NCBI GenBank assembly: GCA_002050365.1
Contig: MWYZ01000085.1
Coordinates: 90,016 to 154,015 of the forward strand
Length of the DNA: 64,000 nt
Direction: 5' to 3'
DNA from: Acidobacteria bacterium 28-1
Lineage (GTDB): Bacteria > Acidobacteriota > Blastocatellia > Pyrinomonadales > Pyrinomonadaceae
Shown: in pieces, positions 1 through 8,819 of the stretch
Layout of the letters: each line of letters opens with the position of its first letter
Numbering within the stretch: the stretch's first letter is position 1
Notes under the pieces: model-generated
Told to the model about the DNA's origin: nothing
Seen by the model: the letters and a program-made list of their open reading frames with translations, nothing else
The model's database searches: none
Made by a program: the position numbers and the translations under genes

Positions 1-2
1 TT

Positions 3-1685
3 CTCGGACTTCACGATACGAAGTCGCCGCGCGAATGGCTCGACGAAGAAGTTGTATTTCTGGAATCAATCGCCCGCCAACTCGCCATCGGTTATCAATA
101 CACAAGCCTTTACGTCGCGCAGGAACAGGACTCGAAACGCACCAACGCGCTGTTGGAAATTGCTAACATTTTGAATTCGCATTCGGATTTCGGCGAAGTT
201 TCGTCCAAAGTTTTGGAACGCGCCATCAAACTCGTCGGCGCGGATTACGGCGCACTCGGCGTGATTGACCAGACGGGCAAAAAAATCTCGCTCGTCGCGT
301 TCAAATCCGCGCCCGATGTCGAACCGAATGCAGTTTTACAGATGATTCAGGAACACAACCAATCGCTCGACATCGAACCATTTCCTGCGCTCGGCGATAT
401 TTTGCGCGAGGGAAAAACTCTGCGGCTGGTTGATAAACAATTGCCGTTTGCGATTCGGCTGATTTTCAATTCGCAGCTCGGAGGGAAAGCAGCGCTCGTG
501 TCGCCCGTGCGCGTCGGCGGTCAAGCGTTCGGACTTTTGGGCTTCGTTTGGAGTGAAGAACGCGAAAACGGTTTTGAAGACCACGAAGTTGCGCTTGCTG
601 AAGGAATTTCGGACCAAATCGGCACGGCTCTGGAGCGCGACCAATTGAGCGCGGAAATAATGCGCCTCAAAAGCGAATTACACGAACGATACACGAGCGA
701 AATTATCGGGCAAGCCGCGCCGATTCGCCGCGCCGTCGAACTCGCTCTGACCGTTGCCGACACAAACACAACCGTTTTGATTCAAGGCGAATCGGGAACG
801 GGAAAGGAATTGCTGGCGAATCTGATTCACTACAATTCGGGACGCGAAAACAAGCCGTATATTAAATTAAACTGTGGAGCGATTCCCGAAACTCTGCTTG
901 AGAGCGAACTTTTCGGACACGAAAAAGGCGCGTTCACCGATGCGCGTTCGCAACGGCAGGGACGTTTTGAAGAAGCCGACGGCGGAACTTTATTTCTCGA
1001 CGAAATCGGCGAAATGTCGCTTTCGGCGCAAGTGAATTTATTGCGCGTTTTGCAGGACGGTGAATTTACGCGCGTCGGCGGCAAGGAGATTATAAAAACC
1101 GATGCGCGGGTGATTGCCGCGTCAAATATAAACTTGGAGGAAGCAATTGAAACGGGAACTTTCCGTAAAGATTTGTTTTATCGTTTGTCGGTCTTCCCGA
1201 TTGTCGTGCCGCCGCTTCGTGAGCGTCCCGAAGATGTTCACCTGCTCGTGTTTCATTTTCTCGAACTTTATAAACAAAAAAATAAACGCTTCGTGGCGGG
1301 AATTTCCAAGGAAGCTCTGCGGGCTTTGGTCAATCACGAATGGAACGGCAATGTGCGGGAACTTGAAAACGCGATTGAACGCGCCGTCATTATTGCGTCG
1401 GGCAGACAAATCGAACTCGACGATTTGCCGGAAGCGATTAGCAAACGAGCGTTTGAAGCGTTTGCACAAGCCCGGCAGGAACGGCTTCGCGCCGCCAGCG
1501 AAGGCAGTTCAATCGGCATCGAAATCGAACTGCCCGCCGCGATGGACGAAGTTGAAAAACAAGTTATCGAAGCGACGCTCGATTACGCGAGCGGCGACAA
1601 ATCACGCGCCTCGCGGCTTTTGAACATCGGCAGAAAAACGCTCTACCGAAAATTGGAACAATACAAAACAACCGGAAAAGGTTAA
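3..1685 (+). CDS. Sigma-54-dependent Fis-family transcriptional activator, 5' end outside the window
   Basis: An enhancer-binding activator that uses ATP to open promoters held by sigma-54 RNA polymerase. The frame is open from base 3 with no stop, and the residues before the TTG at 153 (such as GYQYTSLYVAQEQDSKR) read like the end of an earlier sensor domain, so the true start lies to the left. Counting from codon 153, a GAF-type sensor domain covers about residues 10-165. The AAA+ module follows, with Walker A GESGTGKE and Walker B GGTLFLDEIGEM. The sigma-54 contact loop reads GAFTDA where the consensus is GAFTGA. A Fis-type helix-turn-helix closes the protein (GRKTLYRKLEQY). The GAF domains suggest a small-molecule or signal input, but the ligand is not visible. 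Family call secure; target genes unknown. Confidence 0.93.
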   Translation, partial: LGLHDTKSPREWLDEEVVFLESIARQLAIGYQYTSLYVAQEQDSKRTNALLEIANILNSHSDFGEVSSKVLERAIKLVGADYGALGVIDQTGKKISLVAFKSAPDVEPNAVLQMIQEHNQSLDIEPFPALGDILREGKTLRLVDKQLPFAIRLIFNSQLGGKAALVSPVRVGGQAFGLLGFVWSEERENGFEDHEVALAEGISDQIGTALERDQLSAEIMRLKSELHERYTSEIIGQAAPIRRAVELALTVADTNTTVLIQGESGTGKELLANLIHYNSGRENKPYIKLNCGAIPETLLESELFGHEKGAFTDARSQRQGRFEEADGGTLFLDEIGEMSLSAQVNLLRVLQDGEFTRVGGKEIIKTDARVIAASNINLEEAIETGTFRKDLFYRLSVFPIVVPPLRERPEDVHLLVFHFLELYKQKNKRFVAGISKEALRALVNHEWNGNVRELENAIERAVIIASGRQIELDDLPEAISKRAFEAFAQARQERLRAASEGSSIGIEIELPAAMDEVEKQVIEATLDYASGDKSRASRLLNIGRKTLYRKLEQYKTTGKG

Positions 1686-1804
1686 ATTGAATCGTAGAAA
1701 ACATAATCGGTGAAGATTGATGATGTTTCCGCAGGAAAGCATTGGTTCTTCCGTTACAATCAAAAATTCTTTATTAAATTCATTTAAGTTTAGGAGATGC
1801 TTGT

Positions 1805-4015
1805 ATGAAAAGACTATTTTTTACTTTGTTTGTTGCCCTTGTATTTTCGCTTTCTATTTTTGCCCAAACTCCGCGACCGTCTGCCACGCCGTTGGTCGAA
1901 GAAGACAATGACGTGGTGAAAATTTCGACCGCTCTAATTCAACTCGACGTAGTGGTTACGGACAAAAACGGCAAACTCGTGACCGATTTGAAGCCGGAAG
2001 ATTTTGAGGTGACGGAAAACGGCGAGCGACAGCCGATAACCGCTCTGTCTTATTTCGCCGGTCAGAAAAATGCGGTGGCGGACGGAAGTTTAACCAATCT
2101 TAACTCGACGATTGGCGCGTCGCCGACCGTCGGCGATGTGCGGCGAACCGTCGCCGTCGTCGTTGACGACGCGGGCTTGTCGGCGCAGAGCATTGTTCTG
2201 GTCAAAAGGGAGTTGGTCAAATTTATCAGCGAGCAAGTTCAACCGAACGATTTGGTGGCGATTATCAAAACCAGTGGCAGCGTCGGCATTTTGCAGCAAT
2301 TTACGACCGATAAAAGAAAATTATTGAGTATTATTGAAAATCTGCTATACCGCCCATTAACCAGCGTCGGCTTAAGCCCGTTCGAGACGATCGGCATAAC
2401 CTTCGCGGAACAAATTGCCGGCAACAATAACGGCAACGGCGGCGAACTAAGCCAGGTAGGGAAAACTATCTCCGAGCGAAAAAACACTGTCGAATCGCTT
2501 GCCGATATTAACCGGAATCTGCAAGTGACGGCTGGTTCGCTGGGCGTTTTGAATACGACCATCAGCGCGATGCGCCAACTGCCCGGACGCAAATCCGTTT
2601 TGTATGTCGCTGAGGGCGTGTATTCGCTTTTCAGCAATACGGTTAATAACAGCCTTCGCGCCGACTCGAACATTCCATCGAATTCGTCGTTGATTTTCTC
2701 GGACATTGATAAACTCAGAGAAGATCTGCGCGGCATTACGGAGATTGCCAATCGCGCGACGATTGCCATTTACACGCTCGACCCGCGCGGCACGCTGCCA
2801 GTTAATTTTTCGGCTGCCGAACAGATGCGCGGCGGGATGACCGAGCGCGAAAGCGGCGTGCGAAACGACAGCAGTTTGATTGCCAGAAGCAACACACTGA
2901 AAATTTCGCAGCAGGGGCTGAAGTTTTTGGCGGAGGAAACGAGCGGCAAAGCGTTTATCAACACGAACGATTTCGGAAAGAGCATGCGAGAAACGCTGGA
3001 TTCGCAAAACGGTTATTACCTGCTCGCCTACCAACCGACCGCCGAAACTTTTGACGCTGACAAACGGCGTTTCAATAAACTGTCCGTCAAAGTCAACCGC
3101 CCGAACGTCAACGTCAGTTACCGCAGCGGATTTTTTAACGTCGCCGAAGAAAGCCGCGAAAAAAGTAAAGCCACGCCGGAAGAGACTTTCTTCCAAAAGA
3201 TATTTTCCCCGTATAAATTAACGGATGTAAATTTGCGGATGACTTCAATTTTCGCGGCGGACGAGCAGATTTCAACCATCCGCAGCTTCGTCAACATCGA
3301 AACGGGCAATCTGAAATTTGCCGACGGTGCGAACGGAAACAAAACGGCGCAATTCGACCTTATCGCCGTGAACTTTAATGCCGACGGAATCCCGGTTGCA
3401 ACCGTCAGCAAGACTTTCGATATTAACGCTTCCCCGCAAAGATACGAAAAATTATTGACCGAGGGTATCGCTTATAATTTGACTTTCACCACCAGAGCGA
3501 AAGGCGCGCAGAATATCAAAGTATCGGTCAGAGACCGCAGCACACAGAAAATCGGCACGGTTTCGCAAACGGTCGAGATTCCGAATTTCGATAAAGATTC
3601 GATTGGCTTGTCGGGACTTTTACTGCAAAATTTTACCGCCGCCGAATGGCAAAATATCCAGAGCGGCAAAGCTCCGGCTGACGCGGCAAGCCGGATGCAG
3701 ACGGACACGGCGCGGCGGCAATTCAAAAAAGGAACGGTTCTATCGTTCAATTACGCGGTTTATGCCGCGCCGTCACTGCGTTCGAAATCACAGGCGCAAT
3801 TCACCGTGTTTAAAGACGGCAAGGAAGTTTTCAAAGGTTCGCCCGAAGAATTAAACATCGCTCCGACCGGCAAAATGCAGCGCGTCAATCGCGGCGGCGC
3901 GTTTCTTCTGGGAACGGATATGGCGGCGGGACGCTACGTTCTGCAAATCTCGGTCGGCGGCGATGCCGTCAAGGAAGCGGAGATTCACCAGATTGATTTT
4001 GAACTGGTGAATTAG
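1805..4015 (+). CDS. Secreted VWFA-related Acidobacterial-type protein
   Basis: 736 residues beginning with a signal peptide (MKRLFFTLFVALVFSLSIFA, then QTP). A GGAG sits just upstream of the ATG. The N-terminal block contains VVTDKNGKLVTDLKPEDFEV and FYFAGQKN-like beta-rich sequence, typical of the VWFA-related family that is abundant in Acidobacteriota. The expected VWA metal site is not canonical: VVVDDAGLSAQS is seen instead of DxSxS. The middle part (YYLLAYQPTAETFD) matches the usual C-terminal half of the VWA fold. The remaining 250 residues are beta-rich and unassigned. It is likely exported and may bind other proteins or surfaces. Family is known by name only; no biochemical role is established. 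Confidence 0.85.
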   Translation: MKRLFFTLFVALVFSLSIFAQTPRPSATPLVEEDNDVVKISTALIQLDVVVTDKNGKLVTDLKPEDFEVTENGERQPITALSYFAGQKNAVADGSLTNLNSTIGASPTVGDVRRTVAVVVDDAGLSAQSIVLVKRELVKFISEQVQPNDLVAIIKTSGSVGILQQFTTDKRKLLSIIENLLYRPLTSVGLSPFETIGITFAEQIAGNNNGNGGELSQVGKTISERKNTVESLADINRNLQVTAGSLGVLNTTISAMRQLPGRKSVLYVAEGVYSLFSNTVNNSLRADSNIPSNSSLIFSDIDKLREDLRGITEIANRATIAIYTLDPRGTLPVNFSAAEQMRGGMTERESGVRNDSSLIARSNTLKISQQGLKFLAEETSGKAFINTNDFGKSMRETLDSQNGYYLLAYQPTAETFDADKRRFNKLSVKVNRPNVNVSYRSGFFNVAEESREKSKATPEETFFQKIFSPYKLTDVNLRMTSIFAADEQISTIRSFVNIETGNLKFADGANGNKTAQFDLIAVNFNADGIPVATVSKTFDINASPQRYEKLLTEGIAYNLTFTTRAKGAQNIKVSVRDRSTQKIGTVSQTVEIPNFDKDSIGLSGLLLQNFTAAEWQNIQSGKAPADAASRMQTDTARRQFKKGTVLSFNYAVYAAPSLRSKSQAQFTVFKDGKEVFKGSPEELNIAPTGKMQRVNRGGAFLLGTDMAAGRYVLQISVGGDAVKEAEIHQIDFELVN

Positions 4016-4219
4016 TAAAAATCCAGTTTCGTGGTTAAAAAACATAAAGAAAAATTGATAGGGGTTAAAGGGATAAGCAGAGATAAAAGAATTATAGGAT
4101 TTTGTTTTTATATATCTGTTCATCCTCTAAATCTCTGTCAATTTTTTTCTTCCTTGTCAATTCTTAAAAAACTTCGCGTCTTTGCGGCGCGGCGGCTTTC
4201 TAGTTAAACTTTTTCTGTT

Positions 4220-6139
4220 TTGGATATAATCGTCGGCACCGCCGGACACATTGACCACGGGAAAACCGCGCTCGTTAAAGCCTTGACGGGCGTTGATGCC
4301 GACCGTCTGCCTGAAGAGAAAAAGCGCGGCATCACCATTGACATCGGTTTCGCCGAACTAGATTTGGGCGCGGTGCGGATTGGGTTCGTTGACGTTCCCG
4401 GACACGAAAGATTCGTCAAAAATATGCTCGCCGGAGCAAGCGGAATTGACCTCGTTGCGCTCGTCGTCGCGGCGGATGCGGGCGTGATGCCGCAGACGCG
4501 CGAGCATTTTGAAATCTGCCGCCTGCTAGAAATAAAAAGCGGTTTGATTGTGCTGACGAAAATTGATTTAGTTGACGAAGAATTGCTCGAACTCGTCCGC
4601 CTCGAAGCGGCGGAACTCGTCGAAAACTCTTTTCTGGAAAATGCGCCGGTGATTGCCGCGAGCGCGAAAACCGACGCGGGCATCGCGGAATTGAAAGAAA
4701 CTCTTAAAAAACTCGCGCTCGAAATTCCCGCTCGAAAAAACGAAACCGTTAGCTTTCTGCCGATTGACAGAAGTTTTTCCGTCAAAGGCTTCGGCGCGGT
4801 AGCAACAGGAACTTTAGTTTCGGGCAAAATCAACGAAGCCGACGAATTAGACGTTCTACCGCTCGGAAGAGCGGTTCGCGTGCGCGGTTTGCAAACGCAC
4901 GGAAAGTCAGCTAAAACCATTCGCGCCGGACAGCGGGCGGCGGTTAATCTCGGCGGCATCGAACACGCAGAAATCGAGCGGGGAATGGTTTTGGCGGAAA
5001 AGGCTGTTTTACGTTCGACGCAGATTTTCGACGCGCAAATCGAAGTTTTGAAAGATGCCAAAAAAAGTTTGAAAACGCGCCAGAGAGTTCGCGTTCACAT
5101 CGGCACGATTGAAGCGTTGGCGCGTGTGCAAATTATTAACGAACAAAATGAAATTGCGCCGGGCGAAAGAGATTTTGTGCAGCTGCGACTTGAAACACCG
5201 ATTGTCTGCGTTCCTAATGAAAGATTTATTATCCGCAGTTACTCGCCGCAAATCACGATTGCCGGCGGACGCGTTTTAGATAATTCAGCCCAAAAGCATC
5301 GTCGGCGAGACGCGGAAACTGTTAAAAAACAGCTTGAAAAATTAATTGAAGCCGAAAACGACAAGGCAAAGCAAACAAAATTGCGACTTGAGGCGGCAGT
5401 CGAACACGGCTTAACTTTCGCCGATTTGCAGGCGCTAACCGGTTGGCGCAGAGAAATTCTAAAAAAAGCAATCGCCGAAAACGTCGAGAACAAAGCGATT
5501 ATCGAAGCCGAAAGTTTTTTCGTCGCGCGAACGCCGTTTGAAAATCTGAAGGCAAAAACTTTTACGGCAATCGAAAATTTTCACCGCCAAGAACCGCTCG
5601 CCAAAGGAATGCTGCAGGCAACTTTGCGCGAAAAAATCTTTGCTCATTTTCCCGCAGAAATTTTCAAAGCCGTTCTTTCAAATTTAGAACGAGAAAACAA
5701 AATTGCGACGGAAAAGGATGTTGTCAAACTTGCCGCACATAATCTCGATTTGTCGAGCGAGGAAAAACTTTTGCGCGAAACGCTGCAAAAAATTTACCGG
5801 ACGGCAAAATTGGAAGTTCCGAAACTCGAAGACGCTTTAACCGAAGCCATCAAAAACACAAAATCGGATAAAAATCACGCCCGAAAAATTTTCCAACTGC
5901 TTTTAAATTCAGGCGAACTTGTAAAAATTACCGACGAATTTTACTTCCCAAAGACGGAAATCGAACGCTTGATTCTGAAAATTCAGGAATCTGCGGCGAA
6001 AACGGATGACCGTTTGATTGACGTTTCAGTATTCAAAACAATCGCAGGCGTCTCGCGCAAATACGCGATTCCGCTACTCGAATACTTTGACCGCGAAAAA
6101 ATCACGAGACGCGCGGGCGATAAGCGTCTGATTTTGTGA
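4220..6139 (+). CDS. selB: Selenocysteine-specific translation elongation factor SelB
   Basis: GTPase that delivers selenocysteyl-tRNA to UGA codons marked by a SECIS hairpin. The G domain carries [16 protein letters not shown], the [12 protein letters not shown] switch region, DVPGHERF and TKID. The EF-Tu-like domains II/III follow to about residue 350, and the C-terminal half is the winged-helix region that binds the SECIS. At 639 residues it is close to the length of characterised SelB. The start is TTG at 4220: an in-frame TAA at 4205 leaves no other start before the P-loop. No selA, selD or tRNA-Sec is in the window. Its presence is what makes the in-frame TGA of the gene at 15402-15998 readable as selenocysteine. 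Confidence 0.95.
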   Translation: MDIIVGTAGHIDHGKTALVKALTGVDADRLPEEKKRGITIDIGFAELDLGAVRIGFVDVPGHERFVKNMLAGASGIDLVALVVAADAGVMPQTREHFEICRLLEIKSGLIVLTKIDLVDEELLELVRLEAAELVENSFLENAPVIAASAKTDAGIAELKETLKKLALEIPARKNETVSFLPIDRSFSVKGFGAVATGTLVSGKINEADELDVLPLGRAVRVRGLQTHGKSAKTIRAGQRAAVNLGGIEHAEIERGMVLAEKAVLRSTQIFDAQIEVLKDAKKSLKTRQRVRVHIGTIEALARVQIINEQNEIAPGERDFVQLRLETPIVCVPNERFIIRSYSPQITIAGGRVLDNSAQKHRRRDAETVKKQLEKLIEAENDKAKQTKLRLEAAVEHGLTFADLQALTGWRREILKKAIAENVENKAIIEAESFFVARTPFENLKAKTFTAIENFHRQEPLAKGMLQATLREKIFAHFPAEIFKAVLSNLERENKIATEKDVVKLAAHNLDLSSEEKLLRETLQKIYRTAKLEVPKLEDALTEAIKNTKSDKNHARKIFQLLLNSGELVKITDEFYFPKTEIERLILKIQESAAKTDDRLIDVSVFKTIAGVSRKYAIPLLEYFDREKITRRAGDKRLIL

Positions 6140-6216
6140 GAATTTATCTCGAGCATTGCACAAAAATTTAGGGGTCAAGTTCTTTCTAATCTGTGTTAAT
6201 CTGTGGCTGAAAACGT

Positions 6217-6915
6217 ATGAGAAAATTTCTAACGGCAAAATGGCACGATTTAATAATGGCGAACTACGAAATTGAGCCGTCGCTTGTGGAAAATTTTGTT
6301 CCGAAAGGGGTTGAACTGGATTTTCACGAAGGAAAATGTTTTGTCAGCCTTGTCGCGTTTATGTTTCTCAACACGCGCGTTCTGGGCTTTCCCATGCCGT
6401 TTCATATTAATTTTGAAGAAGTAAATCTGCGCTTTTACGTTAAGCGCGAAACCGCCGAAGAAATCAAGCGCGGCGTTGTATTCGTCAAAGAAATCGTACC
6501 GCGTTTTGCGATTGCGACCGTCGCGCGACTCTTTTATGGAGAGCCTTACGAGGCTTGGCGAATGAGCCATACGAGAGCAGAAAACGAAATAAGTTATGCT
6601 TGGTGGAAAGCTGATTTTACGAATCGAATAAAAATTGAAATCGGCGGAAATTTGGGCGTTCCCGATGAAAATTCGCACGGCGAATTTATCATCGAACATT
6701 ATTGGGGCTACACAAAGCGCAACACGAATCGAACCGACGAATACAAAGTCGAACATCCGAAATGGGAACTTTTTGCGGCTGATGATTATGAGATAAAAAT
6801 GGATTTCGGAAAACTATACGGTACGAAATTCGCCTTTTTGAATGAAACAAAACCTTATTCAATTTTTATGGCGAAAGGCTCTGAAGTGGCGGTTTATAAA
6901 GGAGCAAGGATTTAA
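6217..6915 (+). CDS. DUF2071 (YqjF-like) family protein
   Basis: 232 residues. Recognisable DUF2071 features are the N-terminal AKWHDLIMANYEI, FLNTRVLGFPMPFH with NFEEVNLRFYV, and a late WGYTKR. Members occur as stand-alone proteins and their function is not established. The ATG at 6217 has no strong Shine-Dalgarno. Immediately upstream lies a short repeat-like phrase (ctgtgttaatctgtggct) of the type that is scattered through these intergenic gaps. The gene is followed by an A-rich inverted repeat and then folA. Confidence 0.85.
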   Translation: MRKFLTAKWHDLIMANYEIEPSLVENFVPKGVELDFHEGKCFVSLVAFMFLNTRVLGFPMPFHINFEEVNLRFYVKRETAEEIKRGVVFVKEIVPRFAIATVARLFYGEPYEAWRMSHTRAENEISYAWWKADFTNRIKIEIGGNLGVPDENSHGEFIIEHYWGYTKRNTNRTDEYKVEHPKWELFAADDYEIKMDFGKLYGTKFAFLNETKPYSIFMAKGSEVAVYKGARI

Positions 6916-7042
6916 AGTAAAAAGTAAAAAGGTAAAAGTAAAAAGTGAAGAAGAATAGTTCACAATTCAACTTTTTCTTTTTATTCGATTTTTTTCATCA
7001 CTTGTTTCACATTTGCCTTTTTACTTTTACCTTTTTACTTTT
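6914..7042. repeat. A/T-rich inverted repeat between the DUF2071 gene and folA
   Basis: The left arm (6914-6947) is built from AAAGTAAAAAG units. The right arm (7018-7042) is its reverse complement, CTTTTTACTTTTACC and so on. The arms are about 70 bases apart. Similar AAAAAGTAAAAGG tracts occur at 41530-41560, 41605-41620 and 44295-44332. It may act as a weak terminator for the DUF2071 gene, and it ends only 5 bases before the folA start. Confidence 0.6.
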
Positions 7043-7047
7043 CAAAT

Positions 7048-7530
7048 ATGACAATCATCGGCATCGTCGCCATCGCACAAAATTTCGCCATCGGCAAAGA
7101 CGGCAAACTGCCGTGGCACTATTCAGAGGATTTAAAATTTTTCAAGGAAACGACTTCAAATCACGCCGTCGTGATGGGTTTTCAAACTTGGCAATCCGTC
7201 GGAAAACCTTTGCCGAAACGCTTGAACGTCGTTCTTTCTCGTTCCGAAACGCTTGAAAATCAAAAAGGAGTTTTGCTTTTGCGAAGCAAAGAAGAAGTTC
7301 TCGAATTGTCAAAATACTTAAACTGCGATTTATTCATCATCGGCGGCGCGAAAACTTACGAGAATTTTCTCGATGCAATTGACCAATGGATTGTCACGGA
7401 AGTGCCGGAAACGGTTCGGGACGCAGATACTTTTATGCCGCGAAATTTTTTAGACGAATTTGAATTGAAAGAAATAAAAGAACTAGATGGCGGTTTGCGC
7501 GTCAGATTTTTTGAGAGAAAATTAATTTAG
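7048..7530 (+). CDS. folA: Dihydrofolate reductase
   Basis: Reduces dihydrofolate to tetrahydrofolate with NADPH. At 160 residues it matches the usual length. The substrate site shows GKLPWH followed by SEDLKFFK, with the conserved acid as Asp. The cofactor region is VVMGFQTWQSVGKPLPKR and the late motif is FIIGGAKTYENFL. The usual MGRxTW arginine is Phe here (MGFQTW), which may weaken contact with the NADPH 2'-phosphate. There is no thymidylate synthase next to it. The ATG at 7048 follows directly after the A/T-rich repeat, so its ribosome-binding site is weak. Confidence 0.93.
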   Translation: MTIIGIVAIAQNFAIGKDGKLPWHYSEDLKFFKETTSNHAVVMGFQTWQSVGKPLPKRLNVVLSRSETLENQKGVLLLRSKEEVLELSKYLNCDLFIIGGAKTYENFLDAIDQWIVTEVPETVRDADTFMPRNFLDEFELKEIKELDGGLRVRFFERKLI

Positions 7531-7567
7531 TGTAGAATCTTTCCAAAAACCAAAAGGAGCGAAATCT

Positions 7568-7870
7568 ATGTTGGGAAATAAAACTTCAGACGAATGGGTT
7601 GAAGAGTATTCGCAAAGCCATCGGCATCCAATAAATAAGTTAACGCACAAAATCGGAATTCCAATGATTGCGCTTTCCTTGCCGCTTTTTCTCGTTGCGA
7701 TTATCGTTGAAGGCTTTTGGATTTTCCCGCTCGCGCTGTTTGTCGTCGGATGGATTCTGCAATTTGTCGGACATTATTTTGAAGGCAAACCGCCTGAATT
7801 TTTCAGAGATTGGCGTTTTTTGTTTGTCGGCTTGCGCTGGTGGCTGAAAAAGACTTTCGGAAAACAGTAA
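7568..7870 (+). CDS. DUF962 / Mpo1-like small membrane protein
   Basis: 100 residues with an N-terminal HRHPINKLTHKIGIP motif, two hydrophobic segments (about 30-50 and 55-70), and the diagnostic QFVGHYFEGKPPEFFRDWRF. It ends GLRWW. These are hallmarks of the Mpo1/DUF962 family. In yeast Mpo1 is an iron-dependent dioxygenase of fatty-acid alpha-oxidation, and the conserved histidines are kept here. Activity in bacteria is inferred only. An AGGAG lies 9 bases before the ATG. The gene converges with the zinc-ribbon gene on the other strand, with 11 bases between their ends. Confidence 0.85.
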   Translation: MLGNKTSDEWVEEYSQSHRHPINKLTHKIGIPMIALSLPLFLVAIIVEGFWIFPLALFVVGWILQFVGHYFEGKPPEFFRDWRFLFVGLRWWLKKTFGKQ

Positions 7871-7881
7871 TTTTTGGATTT

Positions 7882-8709
7882 TCACTCTTCGATAATGGCG
7901 AGACTGACGACAAATTCGCCGTCGTTGCCGTCGGGCGCGTTATCGTTGATGCAGAATTCAAGCCGTCCGCGCTCGTCGGGCGCGTTTTGCCAAATGCCCG
8001 ACGCTTTTTTGTTTGCCACCGCTGAAATTTTCGAGTATTTTCCGTCGGCGTAACGTGTCCGCATAAGGAGCGCACCCGCGGGGAATTCCGGGAAAAGTCG
8101 GCGCGTTTGATATTTTTTGTCGGCAACGCCTTCGGGCGAAACGTCTTTTTTGATTTCCCCCAAATTTACGCTGCCTACCGCCAGCAAAACGAATTTCTCG
8201 TTCGGGACGACATCAAGATTTGAAAGCTGCCAGTTTTTATCGGCTTTAACATTGAAAACGCCCTGCGCAGTCGGTTTCGCCGGCGGCGTAAAATTCGGCT
8301 CGGGCGCAGTTGTTTCTTCGGTTTCAGGCGTTTCGACAGAAGTGTTTGACGAACCAACATCTGCCGCTTTTTTCGGCGTTGGAGACGGTTTTCGAGTTGA
8401 CGTAATCACCGGTGTCGGCGTTATAACCGAAACGTTATTTTGCCTGATTCTTCTCGCCAAATACAAAGTTGTGATGAATCCGAGCAACAACAGAATCAAA
8501 AGCGAAGCCAAGCCGCCGAATATCCAAAAAAATTGCCGGCTTTTCTTTTTCGGCAGTACAACAGTCGCTTCGCTTCGCCCTGTAGCCGGAAGAATTTCGG
8601 TTTTGGCGGCGGAAAGCGGATTGCCGACCAACTGTATTCCGCATTCAAGGCAAAAATTCATTGTCGAATCGTTTTCATAACCGCAATTTTGACATTTTTT
8701 AACGCTCAT
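7882..8709 (-). CDS. Zinc-ribbon membrane protein with LecA/PA-IL-like C-terminal domain
   Basis: 275 residues. It begins with a zinc ribbon (CQNCGYENDSTMNFCLECG), then a basic stretch, one membrane span (about residues 63-87), a Pro/Thr/Lys-rich linker and a beta-rich C-terminal domain. That domain has NWQLSNLDVVPNEKFVLLAVG, PAGALLMRTRY and NDNAPDGNDGEFVVSLAI, resembling the PA-IL/LecA galactose-binding lectin fold, which has an NDN...DN calcium/sugar loop. Topology would put the zinc ribbon in the cytoplasm and the lectin-like domain outside. GAGAGGTTAG precedes the ATG. The lectin assignment is motif-based. Confidence 0.75.
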   Translation of the reverse strand: MSVKKCQNCGYENDSTMNFCLECGIQLVGNPLSAAKTEILPATGRSEATVVLPKKKSRQFFWIFGGLASLLILLLLGFITTLYLARRIRQNNVSVITPTPVITSTRKPSPTPKKAADVGSSNTSVETPETEETTAPEPNFTPPAKPTAQGVFNVKADKNWQLSNLDVVPNEKFVLLAVGSVNLGEIKKDVSPEGVADKKYQTRRLFPEFPAGALLMRTRYADGKYSKISAVANKKASGIWQNAPDERGRLEFCINDNAPDGNDGEFVVSLAIIEE

Positions 8710-8819
8710 CTAACCTCTCGAATAATTTACCACGTTTCAAATACCGAGGAAAAATTATCAAACTTTTATTCGAAAGGTTTTCATTAAAACAATTTTTGCA
8801 TTAAACTTGTCGGCAAACT

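Noticed and set aside
4016..4219. tRNA-Sec near selB
   Set aside because: No cloverleaf with a long acceptor/variable arm could be traced; the stretch contains AT-rich repeat phrases only.
4204..5061. 285-residue open frame on the minus strand
   Set aside because: It is the antisense shadow of selB; the sequence is Ser/Ala/Lys-rich without domain motifs, and selB's motifs are complete.
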